Numbered from the stretch's first letter, positions 27,944-36,443 are shown. The stretch is 64,000 nt of DNA from JBKBIP01 sp046297495 (GCA_046297495.1 JBKBIP010000030.1:7907-71906); one strand, 5' to 3'. Numbers and translations are program-made. Notes: generated by a model not told the origin, from the letters alone.

Positions 27944-28939
27944 TCAAACGTGCAATTCCACCACATCCTTGTCATGTAACACATAGTCTCGTTTGACCGT
28001 CTGGCCGTCATGGACGCTGGTTCCCCAAACGCGAGCGAACTTGAAGTTCGCCGCCAAGTCGCGGTGAATCAGGGCGGCCAAGTCGAGAATGGTGCTGCCT
28101 GCCGGTGGCGTGAACGGGGAGCTCATGTCGGGTGGTTTCCCCGGTTGTTTCGTATATACCCGGATGACATTGAGAAACTGGTACATCCCGGCCAGCAAAT
28201 CCATCAAGCCAGTGCCGTGTTCGGCTGCGATGGCGTGAATGGCGAAGCGGTCACCGAACCATTCTTGGACAATCTTCAGCCGCTCGGTAGCGCCGGGGAC
28301 ATCGATCTTGTTGGCCGCCACCAAGGTTTTGACGCGCAGAATGCCGGAGTCTTCGTCGTCCGGTTTTGCGGTGGAGGCGGCCAAGATGGTCTTGGTCTGG
28401 GCCAGCCGTTCAATGACGGCCTCAGCGGCGAAGGGGCCGTCGTCGTCGCCGAGATCGACGAATAACAAGGCGGCGTCGGCGCTGCGCACGATGCTGGACA
28501 GGTAGCTTTCCATGAAATCGGCGGTGATCGGCGGCGTATCGACCAATTGGATGCGCGTGTCTTGCCATTCGGCCATGCCTGCCTGGGGCTCGCGCGTGGT
28601 GAACGGAAACGGGGCCACCTGCGGCTTGGCGCGGGTGAGCTGATTGAGAAACTGGCTTTTGCCGGCGTTGGGCGCGCCGAGGAGCACATATTGACCAGCC
28701 CCTTGTTTGGGAATCTTATAGCTGACTCCGACTTTCTTGGGGCTTTTCTTCTCGTGCTCGATCTCGTCGCGCAGCTCGCTCATGCGCGATTTCAGCTCGG
28801 CTTGCAGTTTTTCGCTCGCCTTATGCTTGGGCAACAGCGCGTACATCTTCTTCAAGCACGTCAGCTTCTCTTCCGCCGTCTGCGCTTTCTTGTATTCCGC
28901 CTCGGCTTCCAGATATTGCGGAGTGAGATTAGCAGCCAT
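27944..28939 (-). CDS. DRG/Obg-like GTPase with C-terminal TGS domain
   Basis: A 331-residue cytoplasmic GTPase. Residues 1-70 are a charged helical region. The G domain starts at 83 (YVLLGAPNAGKSQFLNQLT) with G1 at 88-95, FTTREPQAGM as switch I, QLVDTPP as G3, and AANKIDVPG as G4. The C-terminal 80 residues hold a TGS-like domain (ILDLAALIHRDLAANFKFAR, VLHDKDVVELHV). The architecture, helical N-terminus plus G domain plus TGS, matches the DRG/Obg-related group, which act in ribosome or translation-related processes; archaeal and eukaryotic DRGs share it. The bacterial members of this subgroup have no assigned role that I can name. It is not the standard Obg, as the glycine-rich Obg fold is missing. 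Confidence 0.88.
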   Translation of the reverse strand: MAANLTPQYLEAEAEYKKAQTAEEKLTCLKKMYALLPKHKASEKLQAELKSRMSELRDEIEHEKKSPKKVGVSYKIPKQGAGQYVLLGAPNAGKSQFLNQLTRAKPQVAPFPFTTREPQAGMAEWQDTRIQLVDTPPITADFMESYLSSIVRSADAALLFVDLGDDDGPFAAEAVIERLAQTKTILAASTAKPDDEDSGILRVKTLVAANKIDVPGATERLKIVQEWFGDRFAIHAIAAEHGTGLMDLLAGMYQFLNVIRVYTKQPGKPPDMSSPFTPPAGSTILDLAALIHRDLAANFKFARVWGTSVHDGQTVKRDYVLHDKDVVELHV

Positions 28940-29191
28940 TCGTCATAATGTGGTTATGGATTGTCCAAGCAGTTCACGCCCGGTTTGCACCTATTATTAT
29001 AGAGGAGCTAAGTCTTCGAGGCCCACCACGCCCCTCTTTGGCGCCCGCGGGAACATCAAGAGGTGGTGGCCTCTTGCCTAGCAACTATCCGAAAACCGGC
29101 GAGCGGGGTCCGTCAAGCCTCTGGTGACTCGCCCAAGCCGGGGGCCTCACCGTCCCCGCTCCCCTTTCTCGGATAGTTTTTCAAGGTCTGG
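28940..29191. other. Intergenic region between the sulfatase and the GTPase
   Basis: This spacer is dominated by the large inverted repeat at 29084-29177; nothing else is visible. Confidence 0.5.
29084..29177. repeat. Large nested inverted repeat with ACTATCCGA outer stem
   Basis: ACTATCCGAAAA at 29084-29095 pairs with TTTCTCGGATAGT at 29165-29177. Inside, GAGCGGGG near 29101 pairs with CCCCGCTC near 29154. The order GGCGAGCGGGG, then small GC arms, then CCCCGCTCC resembles the element at 21246-21310. It lies just beyond the 3' end of the sulfatase on the minus strand and could serve as its terminator. Confidence 0.75.
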
Positions 29192-30634
29192 TTACATGCC
29201 CGCTGGTCGCACTCCTTCGCCTTTCTGTTGGGTGGCGGTGTCCCCCAAGTCGGCGCGGGCGGCATCGGCCAACGCTTGCAGCCGCTTCACCACGTCGGGA
29301 TAGCGTTCCGCGACATTGCGGGTTTCCCCGATGTCATTCTTCAAATCGAACAGAGCCAGCTCGGTTTTGGCTTGGCTGTAAGGGACCGGTTGGCCGTCCT
29401 TGCCGCCAGGTCTGCCGGCCAGAGTTCGATAGGCGTGCGGGAAGTGCAGCTTCCATTGGCCAGAGCGGACCGCTTGCAGCTCGCCCCCCCAGTAGAAGAA
29501 ATAGGCTTCGTGGGGCGATGTGGCATTGGGCTGTCCCGTCATGAGCGGCCAGATGTCCTTGCCATCGATGCGGTGTGGGGGCAGCTTGGCTCCGGTGAGC
29601 CGGGCCACGGTCGGCAGAATGTCAATCGTGGCGGCCAGCTCGGCGCATTCCTTGCCAGCGGGAATTTGCCCCGGCCAACGCATGATGCACGGCACGCGCT
29701 GACCGCCGTCCCAGCTCGTCCCTTTCCCCTCGCGCAACGGTTCCGCCGATCCGGCGTGATTGCCATACGACAACCAGGGGCCATTATCGGACGTGAAAAT
29801 CACCAGCGTCTGGTCATCGAGACCATTCTTCTTCAACGCTTCGAGAATCTGTCCCACCGACCAGTCAATTTCCATGATCACGTCGCCGTACAACCCTTGC
29901 TTGGACTTCCCCTTGAACTTATCGGAGACAAACAAGGGGACGTGCGGCATCGAGTGGGCCACGTACAACAGAAACGGCTGGTCCTTGTTCTTCTCGATGA
30001 AGCGCACCGCTCGTTCGGTGTAATCGGTCGTCAGCCGCGATTGGTCGGGGTTGTAGGCGATGATCTTCTCCCCTTCGATCAGCGGCAGGTCGGGGAACTT
30101 GGCGGTGGGATGTTTGGGCCACATGTCGTTGGAATACGGCAAGCCATAGTAATCGTCGAAACCGTGCCGGGTCGGTAGAAATTGCGGCAGGTGCCCCAGG
30201 TGCCACTTGCCGTAGAGGGCGGTGGCGTAGCCGCGCTGCTTGACGAGTTCGGCAATCGTCACCTCGTCGGAATGAATGCCGTGCTTGCTGGACGGCCCCA
30301 AGGCGCCTAGGATGCCGATGCGATTGGGATAACACCCGGTCAGCAACGAGGCGCGCGAGGCGGAACAGACGGCCTGCGACACATAGAAATCGGTGAACCG
30401 CATCCCCTCTTGAGCCATGCGGTCCAGGTGCGGTGTCTCGAAATCCTTGGCCCCGAAACAACCGACATCGGCATAGCCTTGATCATCGGTGAAAATGATG
30501 ACGATGTTGGGCCGCTCCACTCGCTGCGCCGGCGCTGCGGCCGGGACCAGGATGAATCCAGCCAGCGCTAACGTGACAATCCATGGCATATTCATGGAAA
30601 ATGACATGTGCTTTACGCTCGGTGGTCGTTGCAT
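29192..30634 (-). CDS. Exported sulfatase of the formylglycine type
   Basis: This 480-residue enzyme starts at 30634 with AAAGGA upstream; a long n-region (MQRPPSVKHMSFSMNMPWIV) is followed by a hydrophobic signal core ending APAQRVERPN. The metal site is IVIIFTDDQGYADVGCFG; the catalytic signature is CSASRASLLTG, the C-x-A-S-R variant that is accepted in this family. GKWHLG and VIFTSDNGPWLS are also present. The length and order suggest an exo- or endo-acting polysaccharide sulfatase (arylsulfatase A-like). It is on its own, unlike the sulfatase at 10373 that heads a glycan operon. It needs formylglycine maturation. Confidence 0.92.
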   Translation of the reverse strand: MQRPPSVKHMSFSMNMPWIVTLALAGFILVPAAAPAQRVERPNIVIIFTDDQGYADVGCFGAKDFETPHLDRMAQEGMRFTDFYVSQAVCSASRASLLTGCYPNRIGILGALGPSSKHGIHSDEVTIAELVKQRGYATALYGKWHLGHLPQFLPTRHGFDDYYGLPYSNDMWPKHPTAKFPDLPLIEGEKIIAYNPDQSRLTTDYTERAVRFIEKNKDQPFLLYVAHSMPHVPLFVSDKFKGKSKQGLYGDVIMEIDWSVGQILEALKKNGLDDQTLVIFTSDNGPWLSYGNHAGSAEPLREGKGTSWDGGQRVPCIMRWPGQIPAGKECAELAATIDILPTVARLTGAKLPPHRIDGKDIWPLMTGQPNATSPHEAYFFYWGGELQAVRSGQWKLHFPHAYRTLAGRPGGKDGQPVPYSQAKTELALFDLKNDIGETRNVAERYPDVVKRLQALADAARADLGDTATQQKGEGVRPAGM

Positions 30635-30759
30635 GATGTGTGTCCTTTGTTCAATAATCAAGTTTCAGGCTTACTCGGCTTGTTCCTCTCACAATATACC
30701 GCCATGTCATTGTCTAGGCAGAGGGCCGCCCCCTTAATCCGCGTGGGGAGCCAAATGAT

Positions 30760-30910
30760 GAACCAAAACTACATGGACCGGCCAGGAAACCCTCATCCTG
30801 AAAGAGCACCCGGACGGGGGTGACCAGGGTGGCCTTCAGCCCCGATGGCAAGCATATTGTCAGTAGCAGTAAGGACAAGACGCTCAAGTGGCGTGAAGCT
30901 GTCCAACGCT
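30760..30910 (+). pseudogene. Frameshifted WD40-repeat remnant
   Basis: Two frames together read as one WD40 blade. Upstream of a G run near 30817, TWTGQETLILKEHPDG matches the end of one repeat. One base later the frame resumes as VTRVAFSPDGKHIVSSSKDK followed by TLKWRE, a recognisable blade core. The shift is in the GGGGG run. No start, stop or neighbouring repeats survive, so this is a decayed fragment of a WD40 gene like the one at 1-1463. It overlaps no other gene. Confidence 0.75.
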
Positions 30911-31011
30911 TCGCCGGCTGCTGGCAAGGCGAACTCGAACGACCCGAGCAGGGAGAGATGGACACCATCCTAACAATCGCCAACCCCATGCGTGTTGTCT
31001 TCTTGATGTCG

Positions 31012-32151
31012 TCATAAAACGATCTCACGCAGCGCTTCGACCAGCTGGTCGATATCGGCTTCGGTGTTGAAGGGGCCGGGGCTGACACGCACGGCTCCTT
31101 CGGGAAAGGTGCCGAGCGAGCGATGAATGTACGGGGCGCAGTGCAAGCCGGGGCGGACGGCAATGTCAAAGGCTTGATCGAGGATGCCCCCTATCTCGGC
31201 GGCGGGGAGCGCGGCACAGCGAAAACTCAGCGTCCCCACGCGCCGAGCTGGGTCACGGTGGCCGAACACTTCGTAAGTTTTCAGCTCATCCAATTTTTGC
31301 CAGAGGCGTTCGGTCAATCTCACCTCATGTTGATGGATGGTCTCCAGCCCCTGTTCCTGAAGATAAGTGATCCCCGCTGCCAGACCAGCGACTCCCAGGA
31401 CGTTCGGCGTGCCCCCTTCGAGATAGTAGGGAAACTGTGTCGGCTGCGTCTCGCTGGCGGAATCGCCGCCGGTCCCCCCTTCGCGCCAAGCTCCGACCTG
31501 GGCGCGCGGCCCGACGTACAGGGCGCCGGTGCCGGTTGGTCCCAGCAACCCCTTGTGACCAGGGAACGCCAGTAAATCAATGTGCATGGCCTGAATGTCA
31601 ATGGGTAACACCCCCGCCGTTTGAGCGGCATCAACCAGGAACAGCAAATCATGTTCGCCGGCGATGGCGCCGACTTCGGCGATGGGTTGCACGGTGCCAA
31701 GCACATTGCTAGCGTGTGTCAGGGCAATCATTCGCGTGCGCGGCGTGAGGGCGTGGCGCACGGCGTCCGGGTCGATGGTGCCGCCGCCATCGGCGATGAT
31801 GCGGGTCAAGGTGATCCGACCATCCAGCTCCATTTGCCGCAACGGCCGGCTGACGCTGTTATGTTCCAAGTCGGTCGTGATGACATGATCCCCGTCGCGC
31901 AACACCCCCTTGAACGCCATGTTCAAGGCATCCGTGCAATTGAGGGTGAACACAAACCGCTCCGGCTCCTGGCCGTGCAACAGTTGATTGAGCAAGTGCC
32001 GAGCATTATCCAGCGCATGTTCTGCCGCCAGCGCCATCTTGTGCCCCGCCCGTCCCGGATTGGCCAACTCCATGCGCGCGAAACGATCCAGGGCTTGATA
32101 AACCCGTTCCGGCTTGGGGAAACTGGTGGCGGCGTTGTCGAGGTAGATCAT
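31012..32151 (-). CDS. Cysteine desulfurase / class V aminotransferase family protein
   Basis: The protein resembles PLP-dependent cysteine desulfurases, which release sulfur from cysteine for Fe-S cluster and other sulfur transfers. It begins IYLDNAATSFPKPE and includes THASNVLGTVQPI, DAAQTAGVLPIDI and LAFPGHKGLLGPTGTG, in which K200 is the probable PLP lysine. The likely catalytic cysteine is in VRPGLHCAPYIH (about residue 336). The start at 32151 was chosen because AAGG lies about 10 nt upstream. At 379 residues it is close to the SufS/NifS-like group often seen without suf genes. No isc or suf gene lies nearby; the upstream gene is an Uma2 protein. Confidence 0.9.
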   Translation of the reverse strand: MIYLDNAATSFPKPERVYQALDRFARMELANPGRAGHKMALAAEHALDNARHLLNQLLHGQEPERFVFTLNCTDALNMAFKGVLRDGDHVITTDLEHNSVSRPLRQMELDGRITLTRIIADGGGTIDPDAVRHALTPRTRMIALTHASNVLGTVQPIAEVGAIAGEHDLLFLVDAAQTAGVLPIDIQAMHIDLLAFPGHKGLLGPTGTGALYVGPRAQVGAWREGGTGGDSASETQPTQFPYYLEGGTPNVLGVAGLAAGITYLQEQGLETIHQHEVRLTERLWQKLDELKTYEVFGHRDPARRVGTLSFRCAALPAAEIGGILDQAFDIAVRPGLHCAPYIHRSLGTFPEGAVRVSPGPFNTEADIDQLVEALREIVL

Positions 32152-32175
32152 GGAATAAGAACCTTGCAAAATGAT

Positions 32176-32784
32176 TCACGGTAGCAGCTCACGCACCGCG
32201 ATGGCAGCGATTTGCTTCCCCGCGATGACCAACGACACTTCCACGTCGATGCCATAATCCCGACGCTGGCGATAGCTTGGCGATTCGCCCCCTTGGGGAT
32301 CGGTATAAACCTCGACTTGCGAATCCACCAGGTTGACGATCCAATATACGGGAAGCCGCGCGCGGGCATAGAGGCGGGATTTACATTTACGATCCAATTC
32401 CAGCGCGGTGTCCGCGACTTCCACGATCAAGGCGATATCCTGGGGGATGGGATGGGATTGGGAATAGCGGCGCGCCGGGCCGCGCACGACAGCCAAGTCC
32501 GGTTGCAGCTCGCTGTCCGAAGTGGTCACGGCGGATCGCACCCGGACGCGCCATCCCGTTGGCAATACTTTCCTCAGGGCATCCGTGGTTAGGTCGATCG
32601 ACACATCATGAGAGGGAGTATGTGTCACTTTCTCGATGATCCAGCCTTCCATTAATTCCACCCGATCCTCTTCCGTCAATATACCCGCCTGGATCACTTG
32701 GTGATCCTGCTCGTCGGTGAACCTGGGCGGAATCACTCTGGGCGATATATTTGGGGTACAAATAACCCGCATCGTGATGGACAT
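32176..32784 (-). CDS. Uma2 (DUF820) family protein
   Basis: This 202-residue protein is a complete Uma2-type member: EEDRVELMEGWIIEK near 38-52, TTSDSELQPDLAVVRGP with the PD motif near 95, IALIVEVADTALELDRKCK with the E-x-K-like site near 118-133, and LPVYWIVNLVDSQVEVY. These residues build a PD-(D/E)XK nuclease fold; whether it cuts DNA in the cell is unknown for the family. The start at 32784 (MSITMRVICT) was chosen because farther-upstream frame only continues through the antisense of ffh. The stop is 24 nt ahead of the cysteine desulfurase, so the two may be co-transcribed. Confidence 0.85.
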   Translation of the reverse strand: MSITMRVICTPNISPRVIPPRFTDEQDHQVIQAGILTEEDRVELMEGWIIEKVTHTPSHDVSIDLTTDALRKVLPTGWRVRVRSAVTTSDSELQPDLAVVRGPARRYSQSHPIPQDIALIVEVADTALELDRKCKSRLYARARLPVYWIVNLVDSQVEVYTDPQGGESPSYRQRRDYGIDVEVSLVIAGKQIAAIAVRELLP

Positions 32785-32931
32785 AGAGAATTCTTCGCAA
32801 CCAATAGCCTCTGCTTGCACGGAGCGACTCTGATTTCTATAATACACGATTCCCTGGTAGCAGGGAGGAACGAAGTGGAACAAAGCAGAGGAAAGCGACG
32901 CCGGTCGGCGCGGGCGAGGTAGAACGGGATC

Positions 32932-34386
32932 ATGTTTGAAGGTATTCAGCGCGGTTTGAGCGAGGCCCTGAAAAAGCTGCGCGGGCGTGGCCGAATGACC
33001 GAAGCCAATATCCGCGCCGGCTTGGCGGAAGTGCGCCGCGCCCTGCTGGATGCCGACGTCAATTATGAGGTCGCCAATAGCTTCATCCAGCACGTCACCG
33101 AACGGGCCGTGGGGCAGGACGTGCTCCGCTCGTTGGACCCCAGCGAGCAGATCGTCCGCATTGTCTATGAGGAGCTGGTCCAGCTGATGGGGCCAGTGGA
33201 CCATAGCTTCCACTTCGCCAAGAATCGCCCCACCGTGATCATGCTGTGCGGCCTGCAAGGGAGCGGCAAGACGACGACGGCGGGGAAGCTGGCCCTGACG
33301 CTGCGGGCCCGCGGCCGGCAGCCGTTGTTGGTGGCCGCCGACATGCAACGCCCCGCCGCCATCGAACAGCTCAAGGTACTGGGCCAGCAGCTCGATGTTC
33401 CAGTTTATACCGAGGCTCCGCCCGCCTCGCCGGTGGAGGTTTGCGTTCGCGCCGTCGCTCACGCCAAGAAGACGTTGCTCGATACCATCATCCTCGACAC
33501 CGCCGGCCGTTTGCACATCGCCGAGATGCCGATGGACGAGTTGCGGCAAATCGATCGCCTCGTCAAGCCGGATGAGGTGTATCTGGTCTGCGACGCCATG
33601 ACCGGCCAAGACGCCGTGCATAGCTCCAAGGCGTTCAACGACGCCCTGGAACTCAACGGGGTCATCCTGACCAAGCTGGACGGCGACGCCCGTGGTGGCG
33701 CGGCCTTGTCCATCAAGGAAGTCACCCAGGTTCCCATTAAATTCATCGGTATCGGCGAGAAACTCGACCAGCTGGAAGAATTCCACCCCGACCGCATGGC
33801 CCAGCGCATCTTGGGACAAGGGGACCTGATGGGGCTGGTGGAAAAAGTCGCCCGCATCCAACAGGAAATCAGTCAGGAAGAGCTAAAGAAACAGCAAGAA
33901 AAGCTGGCCAAAGGGGATTTCACGCTCGACGACTTCCGCAAGCAATTTCAGCAGTTGCAGAAAATGGGCAGCATGCGCGACCTGCTCAGTCGCATGCCCG
34001 GCATGGCCGAGATGATCCCCGATGGCGAAGACCCCGAAAGTGCCTTGGGGCGCGTGCAAGGCATGATCGATTCCATGACCAAGGCAGAACGCGCCAACCC
34101 CGACATCATCGACTTGAGCCGGCGGCGGCGCATCGCGCTGGGCAGCGGCGTGGAACCGCACGAGATCAAGCAGTTGTTGAATCAGTTCGAGCAGATTCGC
34201 GCTTTGATGCGGCAAATGGCTAACATGAGCATCTGGGACCGCATGAAGATGCTCACCGGCATGCAAAAATCTGGCGCCTTCCTCCCCGGTGGCAATCTCA
34301 AGGTCAAGAAAGGGGACACCGGCCATCGCAAAACCGCCAAGGAACGCGCCGAGGAACGCAAGAAAAAGAAGAAGAAACGTAGATAA
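32932..34386 (+). CDS. ffh: Signal recognition particle protein Ffh (SRP54)
   Basis: Ffh binds 4.5S RNA and signal sequences and guides ribosomes to FtsY at the membrane. The 484-residue protein has the N domain (MFEGIQRGLSEALKKLRGRG), the P-loop CGLQGSGKTTTAGKLA near 106, DTAGRLHIAEM near 189, and TKLDGDARGGAALS near 244. The Met-rich M domain runs from about 320 with MGSMRDLLSRMPGMAEMIP. A basic Lys/Arg tail ends the protein. It heads a plus-strand run with rpsP, trmD, rplS, yraN and tyrS, the common ffh-rpsP-trmD-rplS order in bacteria. Confidence 0.97.
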   Translation: MFEGIQRGLSEALKKLRGRGRMTEANIRAGLAEVRRALLDADVNYEVANSFIQHVTERAVGQDVLRSLDPSEQIVRIVYEELVQLMGPVDHSFHFAKNRPTVIMLCGLQGSGKTTTAGKLALTLRARGRQPLLVAADMQRPAAIEQLKVLGQQLDVPVYTEAPPASPVEVCVRAVAHAKKTLLDTIILDTAGRLHIAEMPMDELRQIDRLVKPDEVYLVCDAMTGQDAVHSSKAFNDALELNGVILTKLDGDARGGAALSIKEVTQVPIKFIGIGEKLDQLEEFHPDRMAQRILGQGDLMGLVEKVARIQQEISQEELKKQQEKLAKGDFTLDDFRKQFQQLQKMGSMRDLLSRMPGMAEMIPDGEDPESALGRVQGMIDSMTKAERANPDIIDLSRRRRIALGSGVEPHEIKQLLNQFEQIRALMRQMANMSIWDRMKMLTGMQKSGAFLPGGNLKVKKGDTGHRKTAKERAEERKKKKKKRR

Positions 34387-34447
34387 CCATAAGATGTTTA
34401 GCGTGCGAGCCGCAGGCGAGCACCAGGACCTTCAGGAGTAAGACATA

Positions 34448-34735
34448 GTGGCTGTTCGCATTCGCATGAAACAGTTGGGACGGAAACACCGTCATTATTA
34501 CCGCATTGTCGCCATTGACGGCCGCCAGCCACGCGACGGCCGGGTGATCGAGGAGCTGGGTACCTACGATCCCCAGGTACCGAACGTGGATGACAGCGTC
34601 ACCCTCAACCCGGCCCGCATTAAGTATTGGCTGAGTGTCGGCGCCCAGCCTTCGGAAAAAGTCGCCGTGCTGCTGAAGAAATATATGGCCAAGTTCGAGG
34701 CCCAGGAAGCCCAAGCCGCTGCCCCGACTGCTTGA
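34448..34735 (+). CDS. rpsP: 30S ribosomal protein S16
   Basis: S16 is a small-subunit protein needed early in 30S assembly. The 95-residue frame starts at a GTG (34448) after CAGGAG and matches the family throughout: VRIRMKQLGRKHRHYYRIVA, then GTYDPQ and YWLSVGAQPS. The C-terminus is Ala/Glu-rich. The gene follows ffh by 61 nt. Standard order would continue with rimM, which is absent here; instead an inverted repeat fills the gap to trmD. Confidence 0.97.
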   Translation: MAVRIRMKQLGRKHRHYYRIVAIDGRQPRDGRVIEELGTYDPQVPNVDDSVTLNPARIKYWLSVGAQPSEKVAVLLKKYMAKFEAQEAQAAAPTA

Positions 34736-34776
34736 TTTACTGGGCCGTAGGTTGAGTTTGTCCTAAAAAATGACTG

Positions 34777-34852
34777 GGGTGGCCGGGGCTGAACGAAGTG
34801 AAGTTCCGGCGCGGACATGCCGGGGCATCGCTCCGCTCTGCCCCGGCCACCC
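34777..34852. repeat. Nested inverted repeat with GGGTGGCCGGGGC arms
   Basis: GGGTGGCCGGGGC at 34777-34789 pairs perfectly with GCCCCGGCCACCC at 34840-34852 over 13 bases, with more pairing inside (CCGGCGCGG...). It fills the space between rpsP and trmD where rimM is usually found. A lone copy of one arm is at 24079-24091. Confidence 0.8.
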
Positions 34853-34886
34853 TCGATGTCAAATTTAACCTACTCGAAATATCCCC

Positions 34887-35639
34887 ATGCGTTTCGATGT
34901 CCTGACGCTGTTCCCGGAGATGTTCCAGGGGTATCTCACGCAGAGCATCCTCAAACTAGCTTTGCAACGTGGCTTGGTGGACATCCAGTTATGGAACATC
35001 CGGGATTGGGCCAAAGGGAAGCACAAGAGCGTCGATGACCGCCCATTCGGCGGCGGTCCTGGCATGGTGCTCATGCCGGCGCCGGTTTATGACGCCGTCG
35101 AGGCAGTACGGCAACAAGCCCCAGAGCCTGGCTTGCTGATCATGCTGACTCCCACTGGCGAGCGGTTGACGCAAACGGTCGTGCGGGACCTGGCGCGGCA
35201 GCAACGCCTGATTCTGTTGTGCGGCCGCTATGAGGGCTTTGACGAACGCATCCGCTTGGGATTGCAACCGCGCGAAATCTCCATCGGCGATTTCGTGTGT
35301 AATGGCGGCGAAGTGCCGGCCATGGTCGTGATGGACACCGTGATTCGCTACGTTCCCGGCGTGCTGGGGGACGCGGAAAGCGTCGCCGACGAATCGCACA
35401 GCAGCCCCGGCCGCTTAGAATATCCGCAATACACTCGGCCCCGCGTCTTTCGCGGCCTGGCCGTTCCCGAGGTGCTGCTCAGCGGCAATCATCAAGCGAT
35501 TGCCCAGTGGCGCCGTCAACAATCCGAGGCTCGTAGCCATCGCTCGGCCTCTCCAACAACGAAGGAAGATAACCATGCGCAACCGATTGATGATGATCGT
35601 GGAAGAGGCCAGCGCCAAAGCGGAGATACCCCGTTTTGA
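34887..35639 (+). CDS. trmD: tRNA (guanine-N1)-methyltransferase TrmD
   Basis: TrmD methylates G37 of certain tRNAs with SAM and prevents frameshifting. The SPOUT knot is present: FDVLTLFPEMFQGYLTQSI, HKSVDDRPFGGGPGM, LILLCGRYEGFDERIR and ISIGDFVCNGGEVPAMV. The family end normally comes soon after the SGNHQAIAQWRRQQS segment. Here the frame runs about 30 residues farther and overlaps the 5' end of rplS by 65 nt in another frame. No ribosome-site alternative shortens the gene. The upstream gene is rpsP, across the inverted repeat. Confidence 0.95.
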   Translation: MRFDVLTLFPEMFQGYLTQSILKLALQRGLVDIQLWNIRDWAKGKHKSVDDRPFGGGPGMVLMPAPVYDAVEAVRQQAPEPGLLIMLTPTGERLTQTVVRDLARQQRLILLCGRYEGFDERIRLGLQPREISIGDFVCNGGEVPAMVVMDTVIRYVPGVLGDAESVADESHSSPGRLEYPQYTRPRVFRGLAVPEVLLSGNHQAIAQWRRQQSEARSHRSASPTTKEDNHAQPIDDDRGRGQRQSGDTPF

Positions 35640-35994
35640 GATCGGCGATCAAGTGGATGTCCATCAACGCATTCTGGAAGGTTCCAAGGAGCGGACCCAG
35701 GTATTTAGCGGCGTGGTCATCGCCAAGCGCGGCAGCGGCATGAGGGAGACGTTCACGGTGCGCCGCATCGTTCAGGGGGAAGGGGTCGAGCGCGTCTTTC
35801 CCATTCATTCCCCCAAGATCGCCAAAGTCGTGGTGAAACGCTCCGGGCGCGTGCGCCGGGCCAAGCTCTACTACCTGCGCGGCCGAGTCGGCAAGGCAAC
35901 TCGACTCCGCGAACGCCGGCCCAAAGAGACCGCCGCCAATGGGGAGAAGAAAACGACGCGCAAACGTCGGACCAAAACAGAATCCGCCTCGTAA
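35575..35994 (+). CDS. rplS: 50S ribosomal protein L19
   Basis: L19 is at the 30S-50S interface. The start at 35575 (MRNRLMMIVEEAS) follows GAAGGAAG by 8-9 nt and lies inside trmD. Family residues are FEIGDQVDVHQRILEGSKER, TQVFSGVVIAKRGSGM, TFTVRRI and GVERVFPIHSPKI. The protein is 139 residues, with a Lys/Arg/Thr-rich tail after residue 110 (ERRPKETAANGEKK) that is longer than the E. coli form of about 115. The last gene of the rpsP-trmD-rplS set, followed by yraN. Confidence 0.96.
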   Translation: MRNRLMMIVEEASAKAEIPRFEIGDQVDVHQRILEGSKERTQVFSGVVIAKRGSGMRETFTVRRIVQGEGVERVFPIHSPKIAKVVVKRSGRVRRAKLYYLRGRVGKATRLRERRPKETAANGEKKTTRKRRTKTESAS

Positions 35995-36004
35995 GAGACC
36001 ACGC

Positions 36005-36421
36005 ATGGCCGTCGAGTCGTTCTCCCGTTGGCCCTGGTGGCGGCGCTGGTTCGGCAGCCGATCCGAACGCGCGGCAGCTCGTTTCTTGCGCGCCAAGGGC
36101 TACCGGCTGATTGCCAGCAACTGGTCGAGCACGCACGGCGAACTCGATTTGGTGGCCGTGGATGGCTCCTGTGTCGTCTTCATCGAAGTTCGTTCCACCG
36201 CCTCCGCGAACCTGGAGCGAGCCGCCCTTTCGGTGAACGCGACAAAACAACGGCGCCTTACTCACCTGGCCTTGCACTTCTTGCAGCAACACCGCTTGTT
36301 GAACCATCCCGCCCGTTTCGATGTCCTGGCCATTAGTTGGCCCGACAACTGCCGACAGCCCAACATCGTTCATTACCCGAATGCGTTCGAGGCGGTGGGG
36401 CAGTTTCAGATGTTTTCCTGA
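36005..36421 (+). CDS. UPF0102 / YraN family endonuclease-like protein
   Basis: The 138-residue product matches UPF0102 (YraN), a small family with the Holliday-junction-resolvase-like nuclease fold. The pattern is GSRSERAAARFLRAKGYRLI, then HGELDLVAVDG and VVFIEVRST, which carry the acidic residues of the fold (E, D, E-x-R in place of E-x-K). The start at 36005 avoids a basic N-terminus that overlaps rplS. It is placed directly after rplS, as commonly seen near ribosomal genes. The precise DNA role is not established. Confidence 0.9.
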   Translation: MAVESFSRWPWWRRWFGSRSERAAARFLRAKGYRLIASNWSSTHGELDLVAVDGSCVVFIEVRSTASANLERAALSVNATKQRRLTHLALHFLQQHRLLNHPARFDVLAISWPDNCRQPNIVHYPNAFEAVGQFQMFS

Positions 36422-36443
36422 TTTCGTTTGTCGAGGTTGGCGC

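Noticed and set aside
32785..33861. Upstream extension of the Uma2 frame across ffh
   Set aside because: Residues before 32784 are the antisense of ffh; the family start is at 32784.
32785..34447. 4.5S (SRP) RNA near ffh
   Set aside because: I looked for the conserved GGAAGCAGCC-type loop near ffh and did not find it.
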